Source of the DNA: Geobacillus thermocatenulatus
Lineage (GTDB): Bacteria > Bacillota > Bacilli > Bacillales > Anoxybacillaceae
DNA: 64,000 nucleotides
Direction of reading: 5' to 3'
Assembly: GCF_002217655.1 (NCBI RefSeq)
Contig: NZ_NEWK01000001.1
Coordinates: 1,250,001 to 1,314,000, forward strand
The translations under genes and the position numbers were made by a program. The notes below the pieces were generated by a model, which saw only the letters and a program-made list of their open reading frames with translations, was not told where the DNA came from and searched no databases. This document shows positions 27,358-38,600 of this stretch, in pieces. How positions within the stretch are numbered: the first letter of the stretch is position 1; each line of letters starts with the position of its first letter.

Positions 27358-28138
27358 ATGGCGACGATCGGTTTTGAAGAAAAGTTATGGTCCGCAGCCG
27401 ATAAGTTGCGAAACAATATGGATGCGGCAGAATATAAACACGTCGTCTTAGGACTTATTTTCTTAAAATACGTGTCTGATACGTTTCAAGAAAAATGGGA
27501 AGAACTGATGAAAGAAAATCCCGATTTTGCGGAAGACCGCGACGCTTATATGGCGGACGGAGTGTTTTGGGTGCCGGAAACGGCCCGTTGGAGCTATATA
27601 CCGGAAACGCCAACTACGCCTGGCTGCAGCATATGATCGACAAGCTTGGCCAAAACGGAAAAGCCGCCGTTGTGCTCGCGAATGGCTCGCTGTCCTCGAT
27701 GACGTCCGGCGAAGGGGAGATTCGCAAAAACATTGTCAACGCAGATTTAGTCGACGCGATCATCGCGTTGCCAGATAAATTGTTTTATACAACGCAAATC
27801 CCGGTGTGCATTTGGATTTTAAACCGCAACAAGAAACATCCGAGGAAAACGTTATTCATCGATGCGCGCAAATTCGGCCAGCTCGTCACCCGGAAGTTGC
27901 GAGAGTTGACGGATGAGGATATCCGCAAAATCGCCGATACGTATATCAATTGGCAAAACAACGAGAACTACGAAGACGTGCAAGGCTTTTGCAAATCAGC
28001 GACGATCGACGACATTCGCGAGCATAACTACATTCTCACGCCCGGCCGCTACGTCGGCATTGAAGAAGAGGAAGAAGACGGGGAATCGTTTGAGGAAAAA
28101 ATGGAGCGGCTGACAGCGACATTGGCGAAGCAATTTTT
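27358..28138 (+). pseudogene. hsdM: hsdM, type I modification subunit with internal deletion
   Basis: The N-terminal part (27358 to about 27600; MATIGFEEKLWSAADKLRNN ... ARWSYI) and C-terminal part (about 27603-28138; GNANYAWLQHMIDKLGQNGK ... ATLAKQF) are recognisable HsdM but lie in different frames. The central 200 or so residues, including SAM motif I and the NPPF catalytic motif, are missing at the junction near 27600. The C-terminus is cut by an IS fragment at 28139. Strong RBS GGAAAGGAGC before the ATG. No activity is possible. Confidence 0.9.
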
Positions 28139-28315
28139 ACGGCCGCTCAAGATATCCAGAGTGATCAGGCTGACGATATCGCTGGTTCGGGTTTGGCGTT
28201 GGCGATCCACCGGAACCAGCCGGTCAATCAGCTGGGGGAGGCCAAGATCCTTGAAGATGGCGTTTATGATAGTCAAATAGGAACGTTCATCAATCGCACG
28301 AATGCGAACGTCCAT
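28139..28315 (-). mobile_element. 5' fragment of an IS1634/IS4-type transposase gene
   Basis: On the minus strand, 59 codons read MDVRIRAIDERSYLTIINAI and onward through LPQLIDRLVPVDRQRQ to SLITLDILSGR. This is the N-terminus typical of the IS1634-like (IS4 group) transposases common in Geobacillus; the frame then runs into hsdM sequence. Only the beginning of the IS survives, wedged between hsdM and hsdS. Its terminal inverted repeat should lie within 28316-28410 but was not identified. The family call is from memory. Confidence 0.75.
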
Positions 28316-28410
28316 GGTGTGGAAACTCCTTTGCTTTCCTTGTGCACCAAGGATCGATTCGGCATGGGGACGAAAAAATCCTCCCGATGTTGGTCGAGAG
28401 GGTGCGAAAT

Positions 28411-28557
28411 GTGAGTAATAAAGTAGAGAAATCCTTGGAAGAAAATGTGTCTCTTTCTGCTTTACGCGACACCCTTCTTCCCAAACTTATGTCCGGAGAA
28501 ATTCGTGTCGTTGACGCCGAACGGGAGGTGGAAGTGTGTTTACAGAAGAGCAGCTAG
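28411..28557 (+). pseudogene. hsdS: hsdS C-terminal remnant
   Basis: About 45 codons ending in the conserved HsdS tail (LSALRDTLLPKLMSGEIRV) and overlapping the hsdR start, as in intact hsdS-hsdR operons. Both target recognition domains are gone, replaced by the IS fragment. Confidence 0.85.
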
Positions 28558-30999
28558 AGCAAGCCGTCATTGAATATTTTCAAGAGCTCGGCTACCCATA
28601 TATGCCAGCGAAGGAGTTAAAGCGAGATAAAAAGGACGTTTTATTGCTTGACCGTTTGGAAGAAGCGTTAGTGAAATTGAATCCAGAAGTGCCTGTTGAG
28701 ATCATTCGCGAGGTGATGCGCAAAATCCACTATTTTGAAACGAATGACGTGCTTACAAACAACAAAATGTTTCATAAGTACTTAACAGAAGCGGTAGTAG
28801 TGCCTGAGCTTGTGAATGGAGAGACGGTTTACCATCATGTTCGACTCATCGATTGGGAAACGCCAGAAAACAACGATTTTCTCGTTGTCAACCAATTGGA
28901 AGTCATTGAAAAAGGACAGGAGAAAATTCCAGACATCGTGCTGTATGTCAAAGGTCTTCCCCTTGTTATTGCAGAGTTAAAAAGCACGTCACGCGAAGAA
29001 GTCGATATTGAGCGAGTGAATTTTTATGGCAAACACCATTACAAGCGGAAACGCGCAGCCATTTGAAAGAGTTGTTGGAACATCGGCAAACGGGCGGCAT
29101 CGTTTTTTCAACGATTCAAAAGTTTGAAGAAGAAACCGGCTTGCTTTCTGAACGGGAAAACATCATCGTGATGGTTGACGAAGCCCACCGCTCCCAATAC
29201 GGCGTTGATCCGAAATACGATATCGAAACGGGGGAGCAAAAGTACGGGACGTATATCGCATTTACAGGGACGCCGATTGAAACGACCGATCGATCGACGA
29301 CCGGCTTGTTTGGCGATGTCATTGATGTGTATGATATGACCCAAGCGGTGGAAGACGGGGCGACGGTCAAAATTTATTACGAATCTCGCTTGGCGAAAGT
29401 GAAATTGGACGAGAAGAAAATGAATGAAATTGACCAAGAATATTGGCGCATGCAAGTTCACGAAGGTGTCGGCGACTATATTATTGAACAAAGCCAAAAA
29501 AGCTTGAGCCGCATGGAGCAAATCATAGGCGACCAAGACCGAATTCGCGAAGTCGTCACGGACATTATCCACCATTACGAGGAGCGCGAACATCTTGTCA
29601 AAGGAAAAGCGATGATCGTTGCTTATTCGCGCAACACCGCGTTTGCAATGTATAAAGAGATCATGCGTCAACGTCCGGACTGGAAAGACAAAGTGAAAAT
29701 TGTCATGACCGAAAACAATCAGGATCCGGAGGAGCTCGCGAAGCTTGTCGGAAATAAACAAACGCGGAAACAGCGGGAAAAAGAATTTAAAGATGGCGAT
29801 CATCCGTTTAAAATCGTCATTGTTGTTGATATGTGGCTCACCGGTTTTGACGTGCCGGCGCTCGATACAATGTATATTGACAAGCCCATGAAGACGCATA
29901 ACTTGATGCAAGCGATCGCCCGCGTCAACCGCGTTTATCCGGGGAAAACAGGCGGATTGATTGTTGATTACATCGGCTTAAAGAAAAATTTAACGGAAGC
30001 GTTGCAAACGTATACGAAGCGCGACCAAGATAAAGTGCAAGAAAATACCCAAGCCCGCGACATCGCGTTAAACATCCTCGAAGTGTTGCACAATATGTTC
30101 CATTCGTTTGATTATCGCGCCTTTTTCGGTGATAGCGACACAAAGCGTTATGAAGTCATTCGCGACGGAGCAGAATTTGTGCAGCAAACGGAAAAAAGAA
30201 AATTGCTGTTTATGACGGAAACGAAAAAGCTGAAAGATGTTTATAAAATTTGCACCGGCTTGCTTTCGAAAGAACAAAAAGAGGAAATTTCCTATTTTAT
30301 CGCTGTTCGTTCCTTTATTATGAAATCTTCGCGAACAGGCACACCTGACTTAAAAGAAGTGAATGAACGAATCGCGAAAATGTTGGAAGAAGCGATTTTG
30401 GAAGATGAAGTGATGGTGTTGACCCAAGCGGTTTCATCGGAAAGTTTTGATTTGTTGAATGAGGAGAACATCAAAAAATGACGCGCCTTGCCGCAAAAAA
30501 ATATTGCGTCGACCATTTTAATGCGCGTATTAAAGCAAAAATTGCAAGATGTGAAAAAGACAAACATGACGGTGAGCCAAACATTTTCCAAACGTTTTGA
30601 AAAAATATTAGAAAAATACAACAATCGAAATGATTACACGGATGTGTATGAAGTATTTGAGGAATTGCTTAAATTTAAAGAAGAGTTGCAGGCGGCGATT
30701 GAAGAAGAGAAACAGCTTGGCTTAACCGAGGAGGAGAAGGCGTTTTTCGACGTGTTAGGTTCTGACCCGGATATAAAAAAATTAATGGAAGATGAGGTAT
30801 TAATTCAAATCGCAAAGGATTTGGCGAAAACGGTAAAGGAAAACCGGACGCACGATTGGGATAAAAAAGCGCAAGCCCAAGCGCGCATGCGCCTTGAAAT
30901 TAAGAAGGTGCTGCGCAAGTACGATTATCCACCAAATAACAGCCGAAAGCGGTGGAAGATGTGCTTGAGCAAGCGAAGCTGCAGTGCATGAATATGTAA
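28536..30999 (+). pseudogene. hsdR: hsdR, type I restriction subunit with deletion, stop and frameshift
   Basis: The N-terminal nuclease region (28536 to about 29025) retains the PD-ExK pattern in PDIVLYVKGLPLVIAELKS. A deletion near 29030-29060 removes the first helicase segment including Walker A. The reading then resumes in another frame at HLKELLEHRQTGGIVFSTIQ with DEAH (VMVDEAHRSQYG) and later helicase motifs (TGFDVPALDTMYID, QAIARVNRVYPG). An in-frame TGA at 30479-30481 and a frameshift near 30939 damage the C-terminus; the original end is probably the TAA at 30997-30999. Restriction is dead, consistent with the loss of hsdM and hsdS. Confidence 0.9.
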
Positions 31000-31143
31000 G
31001 GAGATCAATCGGTGCTTTGAGGAGAGACAGTTATGGAGAATATGCTGTCTCTCTCCGCGAAATTCATCGTTTTGTCAATAGTTTATTGAAGTGGTCAAGA
31101 TATAAAACAACATCCAGTCATTTTTGTAAGGGGTTCTGTTCAT
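31000..31143. other. Intergenic region before the helicase operon
   Basis: AT-rich 144 bp. It contains TTGTCA at about 31074 and TATAAA at about 31103, but their spacing is not that of a standard promoter, so the promoter of the four-gene operon cannot be fixed. RBS AAGGGG lies before the ATG at 31144. Confidence 0.4.
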
Positions 31144-32664
31144 ATGGAAAGAGCACTTAACCCGTTAGGACAACTTGTTCATGCGAAAAACGCACATAAG
31201 TATGGGGTTGTCTATACGTGTCCATGCTGTGGCGCGAGAGTATTTAAAGCAGAAGGAAGGGTGCAGTCCGCTCACTTTCGTCACGAACGCGGGCAAGGGT
31301 CTGAACGATGCGAACTTTATGTTCAACGTTTGTCAGGTTCATCCCATCTTCATGATTATTCAGTGATGATAAGCCGCCCCTTTATTACATTTGAACCATT
31401 GGAACATGAGTGGGAACTTTTTATTACCTTTCCTTATTTAACGCCTTTTCAAGCGATGCAATGTGACGCGCATCATTTGCACTTTAAAATAAAATGCAAT
31501 GAAATGAATTCCTTTATCTCATCTGCACAGCTTTGGCCTAACTCTAGTGAAAATAAACTGCAGATTGTTCCGAAACAGGGTTACAGTTTTTCTTTTGCGA
31601 CTAGAAAAGATGAAAAATGTTATGAGAAACTCGGCTTGTTTTGGCCTGAATATATTAAAGGGTTTCAAAACCATACATATTTGTTTCGGCCAATAAACCA
31701 AAGCTTTTGCATGATTGAGCCTAGAGAACTATCACTGAGTGATACGTTTTATATGATGTCACGAAAAAAAATAGAGTTTCCGAGGGAAATGGATGTAACA
31801 CCATTAAATCAAAAGTATGGATGGTTTGCCTATAAAATCCGTCTTCCTTTTCTATTGGCGGAGCCGTTAATAGAGTGGTTTCGGCAATTTGGATATGACT
31901 TGAAACCGCCGTATTATTATTTGGATATAGTTGCCCCTTCAATTTTTGGCAGAAAAGGAGAAGCGATGTTAATCGGAACAGGAAAATGTAGAATCCAAAT
32001 ATCTTTTCGTGACTTTCAACCGCAAAAGTACAGCCTAGTTCATATCCAACCGGATTATACGAGTCGGGAATATCCGCTGTCGAGTTCTTATGTTGACATT
32101 ATATTGCATAAAAAAGGTTTTCATACTTTTTATATTAAAAAACATGAAGGAAAGATGTTACATCTATTTTATGATCCAAACGCGAACCCATATTTTTCGG
32201 AACGATTGGAATCCGGGGTTGTGGTTGACCAGCGGACATTGGCGCTGTGTGAGGAAAAAAGCATCTTGAAATACACAACGGTTTCGGTAACAGATCCTCT
32301 TTTGTTTCCTTACTGGATCAAAGAAAAAAATCGGTTTGCCAGAGAGCTCAGTCAAGGGGGAGAGTTTTTTCATCCATCTGTTGAGAAGCTTTTTATTCCT
32401 GGGGTTTGGGCGTTTGACTTTTCTGCTCAAGAGATGTGCGATTTAGCCCATCCCGATTGGCGCAAAGTTTTATTGGCGTATATGCAGCTTGAGCAAACAA
32501 AGTGTTGTTGGATTTCAAATGAACAATATCGTTTTCTAGAGTTTTTGTTGCAAGATGTAGGGGATAAAATGTTGCGGGCAAAACTAGCCTACTATGTAAA
32601 GACGTATCGAAACAAGGTTCCAAAAATAGTAAAGGAATTTATTGATGGGAGGAGATCGTCGTGA
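31144..32664 (+). CDS. Druantia-like operon gene 1: zinc-ribbon protein with CoiA-like N-terminus
   Basis: 506-residue protein, function unknown. The N-terminus carries a zinc-binding motif like that of competence protein CoiA: CPCCG at residues 26-30 and HFRH at 44-47 (C-x2-C ... H-x2-H). The rest is an AT-rich-coded mixed alpha/beta protein without nuclease, ATPase or membrane signatures that I can recognise. First gene of a compact four-gene operon: its TGA overlaps the GTG start of the next gene. By position and size it could correspond to DruB of Druantia-type systems; this rests on layout, not on sequence comparison. Confidence 0.75.
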   Translation: MERALNPLGQLVHAKNAHKYGVVYTCPCCGARVFKAEGRVQSAHFRHERGQGSERCELYVQRLSGSSHLHDYSVMISRPFITFEPLEHEWELFITFPYLTPFQAMQCDAHHLHFKIKCNEMNSFISSAQLWPNSSENKLQIVPKQGYSFSFATRKDEKCYEKLGLFWPEYIKGFQNHTYLFRPINQSFCMIEPRELSLSDTFYMMSRKKIEFPREMDVTPLNQKYGWFAYKIRLPFLLAEPLIEWFRQFGYDLKPPYYYLDIVAPSIFGRKGEAMLIGTGKCRIQISFRDFQPQKYSLVHIQPDYTSREYPLSSSYVDIILHKKGFHTFYIKKHEGKMLHLFYDPNANPYFSERLESGVVVDQRTLALCEEKSILKYTTVSVTDPLLFPYWIKEKNRFARELSQGGEFFHPSVEKLFIPGVWAFDFSAQEMCDLAHPDWRKVLLAYMQLEQTKCCWISNEQYRFLEFLLQDVGDKMLRAKLAYYVKTYRNKVPKIVKEFIDGRRSS

Positions 32665-34643
32665 AGACGATATTTGGGATTGTCGAAAAAGAAAGAAAGC
32701 CAAATAAAAAATACGTGTTTGTTAAAGTTTTAGCGGAATATCGCGATCACCAGTTAATCGAGGTTCAGGAAGCACGATTGCATTATCCAAGTGAGGGGGA
32801 AGTGATATGGTCTCCTGCTCCTGAAGACATTCACGCAGGGAAAGTGGGATTTTATACAGTTGAAGAAAGAAATGAGGAAGAATACACAGGAAGACCTGTA
32901 TATTCAAAATTTATCGTAAGAAAAGAATTGGAGAATTTAAAATATTATGAGGTATTCCCAATACCGTTTTCACTTGCGCAAAATCATGACATTGTTTATT
33001 TGATTCAGAACGGGTTTGATGCTCCGCAGCGGTTTAGTTCAGAAATTTTACTCTTAACGAACGATGATTATTTAGTTGGACCTTGCCGTGTCAAACAGAC
33101 AAAAGAACAAAAATGGGTGATTGATTCTTCCGAGGATAAGTTGCTCGAAATAAGAAAAAAAGGGATGCATCTCGTTAAATATAATGATAAGAATGTCGGA
33201 ATCGAACGATACTTTGTATCGACGATGCTAGCGAGCCCTGTCGAAGATTATCTCGATTGTGCCACTAACGATCGGATTATGCGTTATGCTTTAAAAACGT
33301 TGAAAGACCAGCAACAGGTTCAGGAAATTTCACGAAAAGTCATCAGTCAGCTATCTGAGTTGGTTAGCGATCTCCCTCCGCAAGTTCGTTATGAGCGCAT
33401 TATGCGAGCCATTGAATTGTTGGATAAATATCAAATAACAAAGGAAGATATTGGTCAATTTGAGGAGGAATTATTACAGTACCCAGTGATTCAAAGGAAA
33501 ATAGAGGAAAAATTAGAGGGAAGGTTTGCTGCGGAGAAAGCAAGAATCGAAGATGAGCATCGAAAAGTATTGAACGAAACAGAACAGCTGCGTAGAAAAA
33601 AAGAGCATTTGCTCGTTGAGATGGAAGAAATCGGAAGGTGGATAAAAGAAAGGGAAGAAAGACTAAAAAAAGCCGATAAGGCATTGGAATTAAAGATCAA
33701 GGAAATGAAAGATAATATTTTCCACACTTTGGTTGATTTACTGCCTTTCACGAATTTGGGGTTAAATGTCCCTGTACATAACGCATCAGACGATCGAAAT
33801 CATTCGGAATGGGTGGTGAAGGATGTTGATGAAACAACAGTTTATTATGAAGATATAAATCATTTAATGACATCCATTGCAGAAAACCTATGCATGATTG
33901 GCATGCAGGAGAATAAAGCATGGTTGACAGCGAAAACGATCATCGGAGCGATTTTGTTTCGTAAACCAGTCGTGGTCAAAGGAGAATTTAGTTTTGAACT
34001 GTCACAGGCAATCGGCTGGGCGGTTGCAGGAAACGATCATCTAACGGTTTTTCCAGATATACGGAATTTTACTAATAAAACGCTGATCAATTCCTTTTCT
34101 TGTTATACACGGCCTGACTGTGTAAAGTCTCTTCATTTATGCCAAATTGAAAATTCGCCTGCTGAATTGTATTTACAATCGTTTCTCGACCATTGGCGCG
34201 TGTCTATTGATGAGTCGTTGCCGGAATTGATTTTGATAAGCATAAAAGAAGAAAGTGAGTTGACCGATTCGTTCATCCAAAAGTTGTCGTTTTCGCCTGT
34301 GATCAGCGCAAATGAAATGATAACAACTCCTGATATTCGGTTACTAAGAAAGACGCATCGTCTAGTCTTTGGATCCATCCCTGCTCGATTACTTGTAGAA
34401 GGTAAAATATTAAAGGAAAAATCTAGTGAGTTCAATAATTTTGTGGAAATTGTGCAAGAAGTCATGTCGTTTACGAAACAAAAAGAAGCATTTAAAAAAT
34501 GGTTTCGGTTATTAGAGGATGAACGGTTTGAGGAAGAAGCCGTGTCTGTATGGGTTGTCAAGGTGCTACTGCAGCCGTATGTTGACCGTGAGCAGGCAAA
34601 GAAAATCTTAGAAGAGTTTGACAGCGAGAATATTTTGATTTAG
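32661..34643 (+). CDS. Druantia-like operon gene 2: coiled-coil protein with degenerate ATPase-like C-terminus
   Basis: 660 residues from GTG 32661 (RBS GGGAGGAG; GTGA overlap with gene 1). A mixed N-terminal domain (1-250) precedes a highly charged coiled coil at about 266-353 (for example RFAAEKARIEDEHRKVLNET). The C-terminal third has the feel of an AAA+ fold: KPVVVKGEFSFELSQAIGWA sits where a P-loop would be, but the lysine-containing Walker A is absent. Hence it is probably a structural or sensing subunit rather than an active ATPase. Position and length are compatible with DruC. No family recognised directly. Confidence 0.75.
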   Translation: MKTIFGIVEKERKPNKKYVFVKVLAEYRDHQLIEVQEARLHYPSEGEVIWSPAPEDIHAGKVGFYTVEERNEEEYTGRPVYSKFIVRKELENLKYYEVFPIPFSLAQNHDIVYLIQNGFDAPQRFSSEILLLTNDDYLVGPCRVKQTKEQKWVIDSSEDKLLEIRKKGMHLVKYNDKNVGIERYFVSTMLASPVEDYLDCATNDRIMRYALKTLKDQQQVQEISRKVISQLSELVSDLPPQVRYERIMRAIELLDKYQITKEDIGQFEEELLQYPVIQRKIEEKLEGRFAAEKARIEDEHRKVLNETEQLRRKKEHLLVEMEEIGRWIKEREERLKKADKALELKIKEMKDNIFHTLVDLLPFTNLGLNVPVHNASDDRNHSEWVVKDVDETTVYYEDINHLMTSIAENLCMIGMQENKAWLTAKTIIGAILFRKPVVVKGEFSFELSQAIGWAVAGNDHLTVFPDIRNFTNKTLINSFSCYTRPDCVKSLHLCQIENSPAELYLQSFLDHWRVSIDESLPELILISIKEESELTDSFIQKLSFSPVISANEMITTPDIRLLRKTHRLVFGSIPARLLVEGKILKEKSSEFNNFVEIVQEVMSFTKQKEAFKKWFRLLEDERFEEEAVSVWVVKVLLQPYVDREQAKKILEEFDSENILI

Positions 34644-34664
34644 TAAGGGGGTGGAGCTCGAGAG

Positions 34665-35618
34665 ATGTTGATAGATGCATGGGAGAATATAATTATACAA
34701 TTCAGACAAATAAAACGTCATGTCCTTTCTTTGGTGCACTTTTATGCATTCGAGGACTATAAAATGAACCCGGTGCATTTTCAGCGGCTTATCCCGCCTT
34801 TGCAAAGATTGCTAAAGGGGCGCTTTTTTGAAGATCTTCGAAACGTTATGAAAGAAGAAGATCAAACCGAAGCACAGTCATTGCTCGAACTGTTATCTGG
34901 TTTGGGGGAAATATTGAAGCTTGCCAATGGATATTATTTGCCGTTGCCCCCGCGCTGTGTCGAACTTCCCGTGTCTAAAAGCTTGGTTGTGCTCAGCAAC
35001 CCTGAAGGAAAGAGCGACAGGTATTACGGGTGCGGCAACGGTTATATGGAAGAGGGCAGTCATGTTCCAACGTTGATGATTGACGAATGGATGACTTCAC
35101 CGACTGTAAATGAATTTATCGAAACACTCAAATTGCAGAACCCAGTAAAACTAAACGATGAACCAACAGAACTATTTTTGCCTCAAAAACGGCGCAAATG
35201 GCACCCATTTCAAATGAATCTTGCATCAAAGTCTGATTGTTATATTGCTAGGTATGCATTAAAAAACAGTCAACCGCTCTACTTTTGGGTTGAGAACATG
35301 GGGAGGGGTGATGCGCGTTATTACAAGATACCCGAATATTATTTAGAAACGGCTAAGTATGCCTTAGAGTATAAGGCTCAGGTGAAAACAACGATAAAGT
35401 GTGCAAAAATTCGTGAAGATATTATTTATGTCCGTCTTTTTAAAAAGTTTCCTGTGTTTGAACAAAAGATGGCGATGCTTTTTTGTTTCCCGCTTTCCTT
35501 TATCAAACCGATTGAGTGGATTGTGCCTTTGTGGCATTATTCAGATTTTATTTGGGTTTTGCGGCGCTTGGGGATTGATGAGGATTCAATACGATGGGAA
35601 GGAGTCGAAATGGGATGA
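34665..35618 (+). CDS. Druantia-like operon gene 3: unknown protein
   Basis: 317 residues, start ATG 34665 with RBS GGGGGTGGAG. No motif recognised: helical N-terminus, then a beta-rich middle (SLVVLSNPEGKSDRYYGCGN), no membrane helix, no conserved metal ligands apparent. Its TGA overlaps the ATG of the giant helicase gene (ATGA), so the two products are probably made in concert and may interact. Position and length are compatible with DruD. Confidence 0.7.
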   Translation: MLIDAWENIIIQFRQIKRHVLSLVHFYAFEDYKMNPVHFQRLIPPLQRLLKGRFFEDLRNVMKEEDQTEAQSLLELLSGLGEILKLANGYYLPLPPRCVELPVSKSLVVLSNPEGKSDRYYGCGNGYMEEGSHVPTLMIDEWMTSPTVNEFIETLKLQNPVKLNDEPTELFLPQKRRKWHPFQMNLASKSDCYIARYALKNSQPLYFWVENMGRGDARYYKIPEYYLETAKYALEYKAQVKTTIKCAKIREDIIYVRLFKKFPVFEQKMAMLFCFPLSFIKPIEWIVPLWHYSDFIWVLRRLGIDEDSIRWEGVEMG

Positions 35619-38600
35619 TGGAATTTACCATTAACTCCGTTTCTGCACGGCTGCATCAAAAATTGCGCGAATATATTGAAGCTCAATATCCAATCAGCCA
35701 TCCCTCTTTGCTGTTAGAGCGCAGAGAGTTATTGGATTCACCAGGGGTCATTTCGAAGGAGCCTTATATTGAGGCCACTCCTGTTTATGAGCTGGGGCCT
35801 GCCTACGAGCAGATGAATTTACCTGCTCATTGTAAAGAAGCAATGACTTATTTTTCGGAGTTGTCTCCTAGTGTAGGAATTTATAAGAGGCCGTACGTCC
35901 ATCAGCAGGAGGCGCTTGAATCATTTTTAGTGGATGGACATGATTTAGTTGTAGCGACTGGAACCGGCTCAGGTAAAACGGAATCATTCTTACATCCCAT
36001 TTTAAACTCATTAATTGATGAAGGATTTAATAGAAGGGAACAGTTTCAAATACATGCGGTTCGGGCGTTAATACTATATCCGATGAATGCGCTAGTCAGC
36101 GATCAAATCACAAGATTGCGCCAGCTTTTTGGTGATGAGAGAGTGTCCAAGTACTTTCGGGATCATTTCGGCCGTCATCCATTATTCGGTATGTACACAT
36201 CAAGAACACCTTACCCGGGAGAGCGGACAAAGGAAAAAGACGACTACCAGTTGAAGGAGATTATTGATTATTATTTGGATATTGAAAAGAATCGGCCGCA
36301 ACTGGCGCTGGAAATGAAAAAAAGAGGGAAATGGATAGCGAAAAATTTAACAAACTTTCGTTCAGGCAAAAAAGGCGACTGGAAATCTCGATATTTGACC
36401 TCTCCTGACGACCGGGAATTGTTTACTAGACACGAGATGCAAACGACTCCCCCGGATATTTTGGTAACGAACTATTCCATGCTGGAGTATATGTTGATGC
36501 GCCCGATTGAGCGGCCAATTTGGGAGAAAACAAGACAATGGCTTGCAGAAGATGAAGCGAACACATTGATTCTAGTGCTTGATGAGGCGCATATGTACCG
36601 AGGAACGAGTGGTGCAGAGGTGGCTCTACTCATTAGAAGGTTGCAGGCAAGATTAGGAATTACACGCGATCGATTGCGCTGCATTCTAACGAGTGCAAGT
36701 TTGGGCGCGGAGGATGATAATTCTGCGGCTATTGAGTTTGCTGAACAATTAACGGGCAAACTGAAAAAACGTTCGTTTAAGTTGATCAAAGGAGTGAAAG
36801 AAAAAAGAAAGTCCGGAAGAATTGGCACGACAGAAGAGGCCTATGCATTCGCCTTGCTAGACAGCGAGCAGTTTACCAATCGCATTCATCAGTACGATAC
36901 ATTGCGGTCGAATCTCCAGGCTGTAGCAAAGCGGCTTGGATGGGGAGATGTCCCACATAATTTAGATGAGCTGCCGTCGTATTTATATAAAAGCTTAGAC
37001 GGATTTGGACCGCTCGAATTAATTATTGAACAAATAAGCGGAAATGCTAAAAAGTTCAGCGATATTGCCAAGTTAGTATTTCCAAGTGTCGATATGAAAA
37101 TGGCCCAAAAAGCGACAAGCCATTTATTAATGTTGGCCAATGCAGCGAAAAATAATGAGCGAGTGCTATTGCCGGTAAGGATCCATTTATTCTTTAAAGG
37201 TGTATCAGGCATTTATGTTTGCACCAATCCGAAATGTGAGGAAAAAAGAGTAAAAGGAAACGATTCGATTTTAGGAAAAATGTATGATTCTCCGAAATTA
37301 CAATGTACTTGCAGCAAGGAAGCAAGGGTCTACGAATTGCTTACCCATCGAAAATGTGGAACTGCATTTATTCGAGGGTATATATCGAAAAAGGACGGCA
37401 ACTACTTATGGGCTGAAAAAGGGAAAGGCATTGTTGGCGAGGAGTTGACAGAGATTCACTTGCTGGTTGAACCGCCCCATGAAAAAATACAAAAAGGAGA
37501 ACGATCGGTGCGCCCTGTATGGCTCGATATCAGGACGGGATACTTAATGAAGTCGCCGCCGGAAGATCCTGAAGGTTATCTAAAATTGTATTTGCCTCAT
37601 GATGAGGCAAATAAGAACAAAAAGAAAAAGCAAACAATTACATTCCAAAAATGTCCGTGCTGTATGAGAAAAGTGCAGGGAACGATTACAGACTTAAAAA
37701 CAAAAGGTGAGCAGCCTTTTGCTAATTTAGTTCGCGAGCAATTTTTATTGCAACCTCCGGTAAAGCTGAATAAACAATTGCCTAATGAGGGACGGAAAGT
37801 GCTGCTGTTTTCTGACGGACGCCAAAAGGCTGCACGTCTTGCTAGGGATATTCCCCATGAAGTAGAGCTTGACTCTTTTAGACAGTCCATTTTATTGGCG
37901 GCTCAAAAATTAATTGATCAAGATATTGAACCGAAACTGAGCGGCGCTTTATATTGTTCGTTGCTGCAAGTGATTGATGAGCATAAATTATACTTTTTTG
38001 AAGGACAGGATCGAAAATCGTTGGCCTATCATGTTCAAATTTTACATGAGGATTTTGATGGCGACTATGAGGAGCTGATTGAAAACGGCGACATTGAACT
38101 GCTGCCTCGTTTCAAAACAGAACTTCTTCGCCAGCTTTGCCATCCACTCTACTCTGTTTATACAACGGCCACAGGCTACGTAGAGCCTGTTAAAAGAGAA
38201 ATGGCAAGAGTAGAAAGAAAGCTAAAAGAGATATTGTCGAAAGAAGACATTTATGTACTGACTATGCTGTTTATTCAAGAAATGCTGGATAGAGTGGCCA
38301 TAGATTCAACCATTCATTTCTATGAGAGGCTGAAGATTAGAGGGTTCGGGGGCGATGATTGGGGAGTTGAGAAAGGTTATATACCGAAAAACTTAGAGAA
38401 TATCATTCATCTTTATGTTCAAAGTGAGGAGCATAAGAAGGAAATTGTCGATGCATTGTTTAAATTGTGTACAGAATCGGAAGGGAGATATTATTTATCC
38501 CCTAGAAAATTAAAACTGATTCCCGGCATTTATACAACTTGGTATAAATGCAATGATTGCAAAGAAATGAATATCGTTGCAGCAAAAAACAAATGTGTGA

